A stretch of DNA of 64,000 nt from Pseudomonas viridiflava (GTDB lineage Bacteria; Pseudomonadota; Gammaproteobacteria; Pseudomonadales; Pseudomonadaceae): assembly GCF_900589395.1 (NCBI RefSeq), contig NZ_UUIS01000075.1, positions 62,001 through 126,000 on the forward strand, read 5' to 3'. Position numbers and translations under genes: made by a program. Under the pieces are notes generated by a model that did not search any database, was not told the DNA's origin, and saw only the letters and a program-made list of their open reading frames with translations. This document shows positions 37,495 to 47,602 of this stretch, in pieces. Numbering within the stretch: position 1 is the first letter of the stretch; each line of letters begins with the position of its first letter.

Positions 37495-38328
37495 TCAATA
37501 CGGGGCATCGCCCAGAATGGTGGCCCGGTGCATGATGCGCCGCTGGGGGCGATAGTCGTCGATGGCGAAATGCTGGGTAATGCGGTTATCCCAGAACGCG
37601 ACATCGTCCTGTTGCCACTGCCAGCGCACGGTAAATTGCGGTTGGGTCGAGTGGCTGAACAACAGCCTGAGAATGGCGTCGCTTTCTGCTTCGGGCAGTT
37701 CGTTGATGCACGTGGTAAAACCCTCGTTGACGAACAGGCCCTTGCGCCCGGTCACCGGGTGGGTGCGCACCACCGGATGGCTGCGCGGCGGATGTCGGCG
37801 CCTGGCCTCTTTGAAGCGGGCCTTGTCCTGCTCGGTCACGGCAAAACGTGATTCGGGAAACGATTTGTTCAGGTCGTGGGTGGCGCTCAGGCCGTCGAGC
37901 AGGCGTTTGAGCGGCTCGGACAGCGCCGCATAAGTTGCGCTGCTGCTGGCCCACAGCGTGTCGCCGCCGTAGGGTGGCACCTGTTTGGCGCTGAGTACCG
38001 CGCCCAGCGCCGGCGTTTCAAGAAAACTCACGTCTGAATGCCACAGGGCGTTGTCGCGCAGGTCGGTTACTGCGGTGTCGAGAATCAGCACCTCAGGCTG
38101 CTCCGGCACATTGGGGTAGATCGGGTGGATGTGCAGGTCACCGAAATGCGCCGCCAGCCGCGCTTGTTGCGCCGGTGTCAGCGGCTGGTTGCGAAAGAAC
38201 AGCACCTGATGGTCGAGCAGCGCCTGGTGCAATTGCGCGTGATGCGCAGCGCTCAGAGGCTGGCTGAGGTCGACGCCTTCGATGCGGGCGCCCAACGCCG
38301 GACTGACAGGGGTGATATGCAGGCTCAT
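37495..38328 (-). CDS. tauD: Taurine dioxygenase
   Basis: A 277-residue Fe(II)/2-oxoglutarate-dependent dioxygenase that oxidises taurine to sulfite and aminoacetaldehyde for sulfur supply. The iron ligands are in NALWHSDVSFLETP (His-X-Asp) and in the C-terminal AFWDNRITQHFAIDDY (distal His), and the 2-oxoglutarate-binding Arg lies in the PQRRIMHRATILGD segment. I chose ATG 38328, giving the usual TauD length; the longer frame reads into tauC. It is the last gene of tauABCD and starts 11 bases after tauC. Confidence 0.95.
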   Translation of the reverse strand: MSLHITPVSPALGARIEGVDLSQPLSAAHHAQLHQALLDHQVLFFRNQPLTPAQQARLAAHFGDLHIHPIYPNVPEQPEVLILDTAVTDLRDNALWHSDVSFLETPALGAVLSAKQVPPYGGDTLWASSSATYAALSEPLKRLLDGLSATHDLNKSFPESRFAVTEQDKARFKEARRRHPPRSHPVVRTHPVTGRKGLFVNEGFTTCINELPEAESDAILRLLFSHSTQPQFTVRWQWQQDDVAFWDNRITQHFAIDDYRPQRRIMHRATILGDAPY

Positions 38329-38339
38329 TAAGTCATCTC

Positions 38340-39185
38340 TTAATGTGAGCGGCCGTGCCAGGGCACCAGTTTGCGTTGCAGGGCGCGCAGGCCCAGTTCC
38401 ATGGCAAACGCCACCAGGGCGATGACCAGGATGCCCAGCACCACCACATCGGTGACCAGAAACTGCGCCGCCGACTGGACCATGAAGCCCAGGCCGCTGG
38501 TGGCGGCGATCAGCTCGGCGGCCACCAGGGTCGACCAGCCGACCCCCAGGCCGATGCGAATGCCGATCAGGATGTCCGGCAAGGCGCCAGGTACGATGAC
38601 ATGGCGGATCAACTGGCGGCGTGTGGCCCCCAGCGACTGGGCCGCACGGATTTTCGCCTGGTCGACATTGCGCACGCCGGTGGCGGTGGCAATGGCAATG
38701 GGGGCGAAGATCGCCAGGTAGATCAGCAAGGCCTTGGACAGCTCGCCGATGCCGCACCAGATCACGATCAGCGGCAGGTAGGCCAGCGGCGGGATCGGCC
38801 GATAAAATTCGATCAGCGGGTCGAGAATGCCCTGGGCAATGCGGTTATGGCCGATGGCAATGCCCACCGGCACCGCGAAGATGATCGCCGCCACCAAGGC
38901 CAGGCCAATGCGTTGCAGGCTGGCACCCAGGTGTTGCCAGAGGGTCGATTCCATGTAGCCGTCGGTGACCAGCAGCCAGGCTTTTTGCAGCACCGCCGAC
39001 GGGGGTGGCAAAAACAGCGGCTCGATCAGCCCGGTGGCGGTGATGGCCCACCACAGCGCCAACACGGTGACGAAGGTCAGGCTGCTGATGGTACGCGTGC
39101 CGAGCCCGCCGGGCCTGCGCAGGGTGGTTGGATCCTGGCGGTCGAGGGGGGCAAGGTCAGCCCGGCTGATCTGGACGTCGCTCAT
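38340..39185 (-). CDS. tauC: Taurine ABC transporter, permease
   Basis: A 281-residue inner-membrane permease with about six membrane segments (TFVTVLALWWAITATGL, IGLALVAAIIFAVPVGIAIG, LVVAIALV-type helices near the end). The coupling loop AAQSLGATRRQLIRHVIVPGALPDI sits near residue 185. FYRPIPPLAYLPLIVIWCGIGE is characteristic of TauC/SsuC. Its start overlaps the tauB stop by four bases. Confidence 0.94.
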   Translation of the reverse strand: MSDVQISRADLAPLDRQDPTTLRRPGGLGTRTISSLTFVTVLALWWAITATGLIEPLFLPPPSAVLQKAWLLVTDGYMESTLWQHLGASLQRIGLALVAAIIFAVPVGIAIGHNRIAQGILDPLIEFYRPIPPLAYLPLIVIWCGIGELSKALLIYLAIFAPIAIATATGVRNVDQAKIRAAQSLGATRRQLIRHVIVPGALPDILIGIRIGLGVGWSTLVAAELIAATSGLGFMVQSAAQFLVTDVVVLGILVIALVAFAMELGLRALQRKLVPWHGRSH

Positions 39186-39976
39186 GCGGGCTCCTTGCGC
39201 GCATCGACGCGGCGTTGGGAAAATACCCGCTGCAGCACGTGCTCGCGGGTGGCAATGAAGGCAGGATCAGACTTGATGGCCCGCGCCGATTCGCCGGCCG
39301 CGTAGCGCTGGCCGAAGTCCAGCCTGAGGTGCTCGTCGATCCGGCCGGGCGAGGGCGCCAGCAGGATCAGGTCAGTGGCCAGGAATACGGCCTCTTCGAT
39401 GTCGTGGGTGATCAGCAACACCGGCTTGCGGGTGCGCTGCCACACCTGCAGCAACAGTTCCTGGACCTGCTCGCGGGTAAAGGCGTCCAGCGCGCCGAAC
39501 GGCTCATCCATCAGCAGCACCCGCGGATCGGCGGCCAGGGCACGGGCCAGGCCCACACGCTGGCGCTGGCCGCCGGACAGTTGCCAGATCGGCCGGTCTT
39601 CGAAGCCGGCCAGGTCCACCAGGGCAAGCATCTCGCGGGCGGTCTGTTCGCGCAGTCGCCGTTCGACCCCGGCCAGTTGCAGGCCAAAGCCTGCGTTGTC
39701 GAGCACGTTCAGCCAGGGCAGCAGGGCGTCGTCCTGAAACACCACGCCGCGCTCGGCACTCGGGCCACGCACCGGCACGCCGTCCAGAGTGATACGCCCG
39801 CTGTCGGGGGCGACGAAGCCGGCGATCAGGTTCAACAGCGACGTCTTGCCACTGCCCGACGGCCCCAGGGCCACCAGCAGTTGCCCAGGCCCCAGGGTCA
39901 GTGAAATATCGGCCAGCACCGGCTCGGCGGCGCCGGGGTAACGAGCGCTGACGCGCTCCAGTTGCAACAGAGCCAT
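39182..39976 (-). CDS. tauB: Taurine ABC transporter, ATP-binding protein
   Basis: A 264-residue ABC ATPase. Motifs are Walker A GPSGSGKTSLLN near residue 38, Q-loop VVFQDDALLPWLNV, signature LSGGQRQRVGLARALA, Walker B VLLMDEPFGALD and LITHDIEEAVFLA. The C-terminal LAPSPGRIDEHLRLDF is typical of TauB. A 350-base gap with a REPIN separates it from tauA, which is unusual for an otherwise tightly packed operon and may reduce tauBCD expression relative to the binding protein. Confidence 0.95.
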   Translation of the reverse strand: MALLQLERVSARYPGAAEPVLADISLTLGPGQLLVALGPSGSGKTSLLNLIAGFVAPDSGRITLDGVPVRGPSAERGVVFQDDALLPWLNVLDNAGFGLQLAGVERRLREQTAREMLALVDLAGFEDRPIWQLSGGQRQRVGLARALAADPRVLLMDEPFGALDAFTREQVQELLLQVWQRTRKPVLLITHDIEEAVFLATDLILLAPSPGRIDEHLRLDFGQRYAAGESARAIKSDPAFIATREHVLQRVFSQRRVDARKEPA

Positions 39977-40326
39977 GGGCTTTGTCTCCAGAATGATGTT
40001 GCTGCAGCGGCCTTGAGTACGCGGCCTGTCATCAAAAAATAACTAACTGATTTAATTGAATATTAAATTCACCCCCTGTAGGAGCGCGCTCTGCCCGCGA
40101 CCGGCTGCGTAGCAGTCGTAAAATTGCGGCGTTTCATAAATCCCTGATGGGTTAGCAGTCGTAAAATTGCGGCGTTTCATAAATCCCTGATGGGTTAGCA
40201 GTCGTAAATGCGTGGCGTTTCCGAGATTTTGCGAGCGCTAACGCACTCGGTCGCGGGCAGAGCGCGCTCCTACAACGGTCTCTTGTGTGCGGCGCGCCAG
40301 GGCGGCGGTGGTCTCCTGCTGTGGAA
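39977..40326. other. Intergenic region between tauA and tauB, mostly a REPIN
   Basis: No gene. From 40078 to 40273 it is a REP doublet with an expanded interior. The remaining part (40005-40075) is AT-rich, including a run of AT-only words near 40035-40070 in front of tauB on the minus strand. The hairpin potential would strongly affect the tauA-tauB transcript. Confidence 0.7.
40078..40273. repeat. REPIN (REP doublet) with internal 43-bp tandem expansion
   Basis: Two perfect 26-bp inverted arms (GTAGGAGCGCGCTCTGCCCG followed by CGACCG at 40078-40103, and its complement at 40248-40273). The interior matches the spacers of the REPINs at 47996 and 56463 (words like TTTACGACTGCT, GCGAGCGCT, ATCTCGGAAACG in either strand). 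A 43-bp unit inside it, starting at 40111, is repeated at 40154 with a partial third copy at 40197. REPINs are non-autonomous elements mobilised by RAYT transposases in Pseudomonas. Confidence 0.85.
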
Positions 40327-41310
40327 TCAGTGCTTGATGTACTGGGCGCTGACGTACGGGCTGTAGTCGCTCAACACGGTCTCGACCTTGCCTTGCTCCT
40401 TGAGGAAGCTGGCGGTCTTGTGGATGGCGGTGGCGGTGCCGCCGTCGAGCAGGGCGCTGGAACGCTGCGCCTGGGTATCCGGGTAATCGGAGCCGGCCAG
40501 CAGATCAGGCACGTCTTGGGCATTGGAACCCGTCAGTCTGGCGATTTTCTTCACTTGCTCGGAATCGGCTGTCCACTGCGCCTTGTGCGCGGCGTAGTCA
40601 GCGAACGCGTCCAGGGTGACCTTGGCGAACTGCGCAATCACCTGTGGGTGCTTCTCGGCGTAGTCTTTGCGCGCGACCCAGACCTCGAAGGTCGGCGCGC
40701 CCCAACGGCCCACTTCGGCGGCGTCGGTCAGCACCTTGCCGGTCTTGCGGATCTCGCCCAGCGCCGGCGACCAGACAAAGGCACCATCGATGTCGCCACG
40801 CTTCCAGGCGGCGGCGATCTGCAGCGGTTGCAGGTTGACCACCTTGACCTTGCCTTCCAGGCCCCATTGCTTGAGTGCGCCCAGCAGGCTGTAGTGCGAG
40901 GTGGACACGAAGGGCGTGGCGATGGTCTTGCCGACCAGGTCTTGCGGATTGACGATGCCACTGCCGTCACGCACCACCAGCGCCTCAGCGGAATTGATCT
41001 GCGCCGCGACGATGAATGCCACGATCGGCACCTTGCGCGAGGCCGCCGCGGCCAGTGGGCTGGAGCCCAGATTGCCGATCTGCACGTCGCCCGAGGCCAG
41101 CGCGGTCACCACTTCCGGACCGCTGTTGAAGCGACGCCAGTCGATTGTCTCGCCAATGGCCTTTTCGTAGGTACCGTCGGCCTGTGCGACCTTGCTGGGA
41201 TCGACACCGGTCTGGTAACCGATGATCAGGGGCGCAGCCTGGACATTGAAGGTCAGCAGGGACGCCGCCAGCACGGTGAGCAAAGGACGAACGAACGCTT
41301 TATGAGCCAT
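40327..41310 (-). CDS. tauA: Taurine ABC transporter, substrate-binding protein
   Basis: A 327-residue periplasmic binding protein with a Sec signal peptide (MAHKAFVRPLLTVLAASLLTF, cleaved near VQAA). The mature N-terminus LIIGYQTGVDPSKVAQADG, the FNSGPEVVTALASGDVQIGNLGSSPLAAAA segment and TSHYSLLGALKQWGL are characteristic of TauA. It is the promoter-proximal gene of tauABCD. The set as a whole imports and desulfonates taurine during sulfate limitation. No tauR or cbl gene is adjacent. Confidence 0.95.
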   Translation of the reverse strand: MAHKAFVRPLLTVLAASLLTFNVQAAPLIIGYQTGVDPSKVAQADGTYEKAIGETIDWRRFNSGPEVVTALASGDVQIGNLGSSPLAAAASRKVPIVAFIVAAQINSAEALVVRDGSGIVNPQDLVGKTIATPFVSTSHYSLLGALKQWGLEGKVKVVNLQPLQIAAAWKRGDIDGAFVWSPALGEIRKTGKVLTDAAEVGRWGAPTFEVWVARKDYAEKHPQVIAQFAKVTLDAFADYAAHKAQWTADSEQVKKIARLTGSNAQDVPDLLAGSDYPDTQAQRSSALLDGGTATAIHKTASFLKEQGKVETVLSDYSPYVSAQYIKH

Positions 41311-41411
41311 GACGATTCTTCTTGATCTGAGGGGGCAGGTTGGCGCGGCAGGGGCGCGCTGAATTCAAGTGTCCGAGAGGACGGTCACTCGTTGGGTGGA
41401 TATTGAGGTTA

Positions 41412-41449
41412 TAAAAAAGCTCATTCCAATAATTATTTGGAATGAGCTT
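41412..41449 (-). terminator. Hairpin with T-run in the tauA leader (terminator-like)
   Basis: AAGCTCATTCCAA (41417-41429) and TTGGAATGAGCTT (41437-41449) are perfect 13-base inverted arms around a seven-base AT loop. On the minus strand the stem is followed by TTTTTT. It lies about 105 bases upstream of the tauA ATG and so could attenuate tau transcription, end leakage from the right, or act as a regulator dyad. Confidence 0.5.
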
Positions 41450-41615
41450 AGAGCGACGCCTGTCCACGATCGGTGCTGTGCGGCCTGACCCTGGATAACA
41501 GTGGATGCTGGAACGGCACAAGATAGGGACCGGTGGCGAACCGGACAACAGCACGGTCACTGATCAAGCCCGGGTCTGGTTACATAGGGACCCAAGCTTG
41601 AAAAGGTGTTCTAAT

Positions 41616-41657
41616 TTGGGTCTGTAGAATTATATGTGCTACATTTGAATCTACAGA
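41616..41657 (+). promoter_or_regulatory. Promoter and candidate autoregulatory operator of the toxin-antitoxin operon
   Basis: TTGGGT (41616-41621) and TACATT (41640-41645) give a -35/-10 pair with an 18-base spacer. Overlapping it, TCTGTAGA at 41621-41628 is the exact inverse of TCTACAGA at 41650-41657, with a further CTACA between. Type II antitoxins usually repress their own promoter through such repeats. Confidence 0.45.
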
Positions 41658-41677
41658 TTCATTATTTGAGGTGCATC

Positions 41678-42082
41678 ATGACCGTTCTGGCCCAAGCCGC
41701 CACCTTCAGCAAGACCCAAAGCGTCACCGGCCTGCGGGCCGCCTTGCGCATACTCGACAAGTGGCAGGCCTCGACCGAGCAGGCCTGTCGCATCCTGCGA
41801 ATCTCGCGCAGTACCTATACCCGCGCTCGGCAGGACGATGCTGGCTGGTCAGTGAGCCTGGACATGGACCAGATGCACCGCATCAGTTTCGTGCTGAACA
41901 TTCATGCGGCACTGCGCACGATTTTCGACAATCCCGAGAATGTCTACGGCTTCGCATCGCTGGCCAATCACAATGAATTCTTCAATGGACGTACGCCACT
42001 GGAGATCATGGCCCAGGGCGATTTCATATCGCTGTACGAGACCTTCCGGCGCATCGATGCCTTGCGGGGCGCGCAATGGTGA
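41678..42082 (+). CDS. Xre/MbcA/ParS-type antitoxin (DUF2384)
   Basis: A 134-residue antitoxin. An N-terminal helix-turn-helix-like region (GLRAALRILDKWQASTEQACRILRISRSTYTRAR) should bind the operator. The C-terminal DUF2384 part has RISFVLNIHAALRTIFDNPENVYGF and FFNGRTPLEIMAQGDFISLYETFRRIDALRG, the block that in this family covers the toxin active site. ATG 41678 is preceded by GAGGTG at good distance; the longer frame from 41636 lacks an RBS. It overlaps the toxin start by seven bases, so the two are made together. Confidence 0.9.
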   Translation: MTVLAQAATFSKTQSVTGLRAALRILDKWQASTEQACRILRISRSTYTRARQDDAGWSVSLDMDQMHRISFVLNIHAALRTIFDNPENVYGFASLANHNEFFNGRTPLEIMAQGDFISLYETFRRIDALRGAQW

Positions 42083-42771
42083 GTCCTGTCGAGTTGGCCG
42101 AACGGCCGGGCCAAGCGGTGCAGGCGCACCGGCTGGTCAATTCGCGCTTCCCGCCCATCGACCTGTTCAACGACGTGGCCGATGCCGCCGAGTTCGAGGC
42201 GCTGTATCAGATCCAGGCGCTGACCAACCCCAGGCTGCTCAATGAAGTCGGGCGTATCGAGCTGATCGCACTGCGCGAGGTTCCTTTCGGCATCGCCGGT
42301 TGCTCCTACGCGGCCGCACCCTTTACCCACGTCAACCCGGACGGTTCACGCTTCAGCGATGGGCAATTTGGTGTGTTGTATGTGGCCGACACCGTCGAAA
42401 CAGCCGTGGCCGAAGTGCATCACCATCAACAGCATTACTGGTCGAAGGTGCCGCAGCTGAGCTACGAGCGCTTTGTGTTTCGGGCCCTGGTGTGCCATTT
42501 CAACGAGGCCGGCGTGCGTGATGCTGCCGCCTTGTCGCTGTCACATCCGATTCATGCACCCGATAATTACAGCCATTCCCGTCAACTGGGCGCGGCCATC
42601 AAGCATCAAGACGGTGTCGGCCTGCGTTATTGCTCGGTACGTTCGCCAGGCAACCTGTGCTGGGCCCTGATGACGCCACGCCCGGTGACCGCCATTCACC
42701 AGAGCGCGCATTACGAGATGATCTGGAACGGACGCATCACCAGCGTCAATCGAATATCCAATGCGTCTTAG
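42076..42771 (+). CDS. RES-domain toxin
   Basis: A 231-residue toxin of the RES (ParT) family. Characterised members use an ADP-ribosyltransferase-like fold to degrade NAD+ or modify metabolic enzymes. The defining Arg, Glu and Ser positions are visible: Arg in HRLVNSRFPP near the N-terminus, Glu in VADTVETAVAEVHHH, and Ser in RYCSVRSPGNLCWAL near the C-terminus. Start is ATG 42076 or GTG 42079, overlapping the antitoxin stop. The pair sits between tau and the DUF3422/bet genes and has no mobile element next to it. Confidence 0.9.
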   Translation: MVSPVELAERPGQAVQAHRLVNSRFPPIDLFNDVADAAEFEALYQIQALTNPRLLNEVGRIELIALREVPFGIAGCSYAAAPFTHVNPDGSRFSDGQFGVLYVADTVETAVAEVHHHQQHYWSKVPQLSYERFVFRALVCHFNEAGVRDAAALSLSHPIHAPDNYSHSRQLGAAIKHQDGVGLRYCSVRSPGNLCWALMTPRPVTAIHQSAHYEMIWNGRITSVNRISNAS

Positions 42772-42816
42772 GGCGCAAGCCGGTGTTGCCGGTCCTGTGG
42801 TTGGGCCGGGGGCGGT

Positions 42817-44028
42817 TCAGGCGGTGTCCCTGATCTTGCGCCGGCTGTGCCAGAGCACGGCCAGGGTCACCGGGATGCAGGCCAGCACGGCCAGTTGCGC
42901 GGACAATTCCACGCCCAGCGCCTCGCCGCCCTGGTAAATCAGCTTGAGCAGGCTGAGCAGGTAATAGGTGATGGCAATCACCGAAACGCCCTCGACGGCT
43001 TTCTGGATTCTTATCTGGGTGTCGGCACGGCGATTGAGGCTGCGCAGGATCTGACCGTTCTGTTCTTCCAGCTCGACCTGGGCGCGCGCCTGCAGCAGGT
43101 CGCTCAAGCGCGCCACGCCCTGTGCCAGTTGCGCCAGGCGTTCGCGCACCACGGCGCAGTAACGCACCGAGGGCCGAAAGCGGCGCTCAATGAACACACC
43201 CAGGCGCTGGCAATCGCCGGCATGGGTTTCGCGCAGCTCGGCAATGCGCTCATCCACCAGGTTGGCATAGGCAGCGGTGGCGGCCAGGCGTTGCTGGTTG
43301 CTGACGGTGCAGTGTGTGATGTGTGTCGAAAGCCTGGCAATGTCGTCAAGCAATAGCCGGGTTTCGCCCTGGCTCAATTGCGCGGTGCGCTGGGTCAGGT
43401 TCGACAACCGTTCTTCGAAACGGTCCAGCTCGACCCCCAGCGCCTGGGCCTGGGGCAGGGCGAGCAAGGCCATCATGCGGTAGGTCTCCAGTTCCAGCAC
43501 CCGGCGTACCATGCGCCCCAGCCGGTAGGCGTTGAGCGAGCGATTGACCAGCACCAGGCGGCAGACGCCCTCGGGTGTCAGCACAAAGTCGCTCCACAGC
43601 GTGGCGCTGCACTGGCCGATGGCAGAGCCGGCCGGGTCGTGGAAACCGTAGCGGCTCAGATCGCATGATTCGGGGCGCTCTTCAATGACCTGCACCTGCA
43701 TGGCGTTGATCACGCAATGGGCATATTGCGCCATCAGATCCGTCAACAGGGAGGGGAAGGCCGGCCAGGGCGTGATGCTGTCGTAGGTGGGTAGCACCGC
43801 GCTGATAGTGAGAAATTCGCCGTGGCGCTCCCATTTGTAGCGCACCGGATCACGGTCGACAAAACCATGCGCGGGGTGGCTGTCCTGGCCGGTCAGGTGC
43901 TTGAGCAATGGCTCGCACAGGTCGCCGGCAAGCACAAAGGCGACATGAAAGGCACAGGCCGGGCCTTCGAAATAAATGGACGGACGAGCGTGCAGCTCGT
44001 TGTGAAGCCGGATGCGGTGTGGGTGCAT
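42817..44028 (-). CDS. DUF3422 family membrane-anchored protein
   Basis: A 403-residue protein of a family with no established function. The N-terminal part begins HRIRLHNELHARPSIYFEGPACAFHVAF and contains the conserved FVDRDPVRYKWERHGEF region. The middle is helical and charged. The C-terminus has two membrane segments (VSVIAITYYLLSLLKLIYQG and LAVLACIPVTLAVLWHS) near residues 345-395, resembling the end of CorA-like or DUF3422 proteins. It ends 45 bases from the RES toxin stop on the opposite strand. The 3' end is not followed by an obvious terminator. Confidence 0.85.
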   Translation of the reverse strand: MHPHRIRLHNELHARPSIYFEGPACAFHVAFVLAGDLCEPLLKHLTGQDSHPAHGFVDRDPVRYKWERHGEFLTISAVLPTYDSITPWPAFPSLLTDLMAQYAHCVINAMQVQVIEERPESCDLSRYGFHDPAGSAIGQCSATLWSDFVLTPEGVCRLVLVNRSLNAYRLGRMVRRVLELETYRMMALLALPQAQALGVELDRFEERLSNLTQRTAQLSQGETRLLLDDIARLSTHITHCTVSNQQRLAATAAYANLVDERIAELRETHAGDCQRLGVFIERRFRPSVRYCAVVRERLAQLAQGVARLSDLLQARAQVELEEQNGQILRSLNRRADTQIRIQKAVEGVSVIAITYYLLSLLKLIYQGGEALGVELSAQLAVLACIPVTLAVLWHSRRKIRDTA

Positions 44029-44169
44029 GAGGGGCTCGGGCGTCTGTTGTTAGAGTCAATGCCTGAGAAGTTGGATGTGAAGAGCAGGGGATGGGTCACG
44101 CAGGTCCGTGAACATGGGGGCCGGTCGAGCGAATATGGCAGGCCAGGCCATCACGATGTCGGGCCATTC

Positions 44170-44220
44170 GCGACCGCGGGTCGCTCCTACGGGTTTTTCA
44201 TAGGAGCGACCCGCGGTCGC
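44170..44220. terminator. Large REP-type hairpin downstream of betA
   Basis: Perfect 20-base arms (GCGACCGCGGGTCGCTCCTA and its complement) around an 11-base loop, in the 204-base gap between betA and the DUF3422 gene. As a REP pair it can form a very stable stem that would stop or protect the betA transcript. The loop contains a T5 run on the plus strand. Confidence 0.7.
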
Positions 44221-44232
44221 CAACAGAGGCTA

Positions 44233-45990
44233 TCAGTGCGCCACCGGCTCCAGCGGTGCTTGAACCGGAGCCGCTTGCGGCGCTTCCAGGCCTTCGGTGT
44301 GCTCGGTTGCACGCATCGCGCTGCGACGTACCGGCGCGCCGTTGGCCTTGAAGTACCTGGCCGTGCTGCGCGCCAGCGGGCTGCGGTTGCGGATACGGTC
44401 GGCGATCTTCTCGGCGATCATGATGGTGGTGGCGTTGAGGTTGCCAGTGATGATTTCCGGCATGATCGAGGCATCCACTACGCGCAGTGCTTGCAGACCG
44501 TGCACGCGGCCCTGGCCGTCGACCACCGCGAGCGGGTCGGTGCCCATCTTGCAGGTGCAGGACGGGTGATAGGCCGTTTCGGCATGGTCGCGCACGAAGG
44601 CATCGAGCTGCTCGTCGGTCTTCACGTCCAGGCCCGGACTGATTTCACGACCGCGGTACGGGTCCAGCGCCGGTTGGGCGATGATTTCGCGAGTGATGCG
44701 GATCGCATCGCGAAATTCCTGCCAGTCCTGCTCCGACGCCATGTAGTTGAACAGGATACTGGGGTGCTCGTGCGGGTCCTTGGACTTGATCTGCACCCGG
44801 CCACGGCTGGGCGAGCGCATGGAGCCGACGTGCGCCTGGAAGCCATGCTCCTGAACGCCCTTGGTGCCGTTGTAATTGATCGCCACCGGCAGGAAGTGGT
44901 ACTGGATGTTCGGCCATTCGAACTCGGGACGCGAGCGGATGAAACCGCCGGCCTCGAACTGATTGCTGGCGCCGATGCCGGTGCCGTTGAACAGCCACTC
45001 GGCACCGATGGCCGGCTGGTTCCACCACAGCAGTGACGGGTACAGCGACACCGGCTGGGTGCAGGCGTACTGAATGTACATTTCCAGGTGGTCCTGCAGG
45101 TTCTCGCCTACGCCCGGCAGGTCATGCACCACCGGCACATGGTGCTTGTTCAGCAGCTCGGCAGGACCTACGCCTGAACGTTGCAGGATCTGCGGCGAGG
45201 CGATGGCGCCGGCGCACAGCAGCACTTCCTTGCGCGCCCGGGCCTGGGTCGGCGTGGTGGCATTGCCCACCAGGTAGCTGACGCCCACGGCGCGCTTGCC
45301 TTCGAACAGAATGCGGTCGGTGGTGGCATGGGTGACGATGGTCAGGGTGTCACGCTGCTTGGCAGTGTCCAGGTAACCGCGTGCGGTACTGGCGCGTCGG
45401 CCGTTGGGCGTGACGGTACGGTCCATCGGACCGAAACCTTCCTGCTGGTAGCCATTGAGGTCTTCGGTGCGCGGGTAGCCAGCCTGGACCCCGGCTTCGA
45501 CCATGGCGGCAAACAGCGGGTTGTTGTTGGGCTTGGGCGTGGTCACGCTGACCGGGCCCTGGCCGCCGTGCCAGTCATCGGGGCCGATGTCGCGGGTTTC
45601 AGCCTTGCGGAAATACGGCAGGCAGTCCGGGTAGGCCCAGTCTTCAAGGCCGGGCAGCTTGGCCCAGCCGTCGAAATCCATGGCGTTGCCGCGGATATAG
45701 CACATGCCATTGATCAGCGACGAACCACCCAGGCCCTTGCCGCGACCGCACTCCATGCGGCGGTTGTTCATGTGCGGTTCCGGGTCGGTCTCGTAGGCCC
45801 AGTTGTAGCGCCGGCCTTGCAGCGGAAAGGCCAGGGCCGCTGGCATCTGGGTACGAAAATCCAGGCGGTAGTCAGGGCCACCGGCTTCGAGCAGCAGCAC
45901 GCTGACGCCGGCGTCTTCGGTCAGGCGCGCGGCCAGGGTGTTACCGGCCGAGCCGGCGCCGATGATGATGTAATCGAATGCTTGGGACAT
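44233..45990 (-). CDS. betA: Choline dehydrogenase
   Basis: A 585-residue GMC-family FAD enzyme that oxidises choline to betaine aldehyde at the membrane. The FAD-binding IIIGAGSAGNTLAARLTE is at the N-terminus; GMC signatures are CGRGKGLGGSSLINGMCYIRG and LCAGAIASPQILQRSGVGP. The catalytic region AETAYHPSCTCKMGTDPLAVVD is near residue 460 and MPEIITGNLNATTIMIAEK near 505. I chose ATG 45990 (MSQAFDYIIIG) with GAGGA upstream over 46005. It follows betB with 140 bases between. Confidence 0.95.
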   Translation of the reverse strand: MSQAFDYIIIGAGSAGNTLAARLTEDAGVSVLLLEAGGPDYRLDFRTQMPAALAFPLQGRRYNWAYETDPEPHMNNRRMECGRGKGLGGSSLINGMCYIRGNAMDFDGWAKLPGLEDWAYPDCLPYFRKAETRDIGPDDWHGGQGPVSVTTPKPNNNPLFAAMVEAGVQAGYPRTEDLNGYQQEGFGPMDRTVTPNGRRASTARGYLDTAKQRDTLTIVTHATTDRILFEGKRAVGVSYLVGNATTPTQARARKEVLLCAGAIASPQILQRSGVGPAELLNKHHVPVVHDLPGVGENLQDHLEMYIQYACTQPVSLYPSLLWWNQPAIGAEWLFNGTGIGASNQFEAGGFIRSRPEFEWPNIQYHFLPVAINYNGTKGVQEHGFQAHVGSMRSPSRGRVQIKSKDPHEHPSILFNYMASEQDWQEFRDAIRITREIIAQPALDPYRGREISPGLDVKTDEQLDAFVRDHAETAYHPSCTCKMGTDPLAVVDGQGRVHGLQALRVVDASIMPEIITGNLNATTIMIAEKIADRIRNRSPLARSTARYFKANGAPVRRSAMRATEHTEGLEAPQAAPVQAPLEPVAH

Positions 45991-46029
45991 GAAATGCGTC
46001 CTCATCTCTGAACGGTCGCATCAACGACC

Positions 46030-46052
46030 GTAGGAGCGGCTTTAGCCGCGAA
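46030..46052. repeat. Single REP element between betB and betA
   Basis: GTAGGAGCGGCTTTAGCCGC followed by GAA, the inverse of the unit at 3258-3280. It lies in the gap between betB and betA and may form a small stabilising hairpin in the operon mRNA. Confidence 0.75.
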
Positions 46053-46129
46053 AAATAGTTGCCGCGCTTTCACGGCTCAGGCGCAATGCCGCCAGGCGGC
46101 GCCTGCGATGTGCGCAGGCGTCGCCGCTG

Positions 46130-47602
<1,473 letters not shown>

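Larger units (their letters stand above)
41311..41677. other. Divergent intergenic region between tauA and the Xre-RES operon
   Basis: A 367-bp region with two notable structures: a perfect hairpin with a minus-strand T-run at 41412-41449 near tauA, and TGTAG/CTACA repeats with a promoter-like sequence at 41616-41657 near the antitoxin gene. I see no coding potential between them. Confidence 0.6.

Noticed and set aside
37294..37851. A 185-codon plus-strand frame near tauD
   Set aside because: It overlaps tauD antisense for most of its length and has no family resemblance or RBS.
40111..40240. Direct repeats resembling a small CRISPR array
   Set aside because: The 43-bp units are contiguous with no variable spacers, lie between REP arms, and no cas genes are present.
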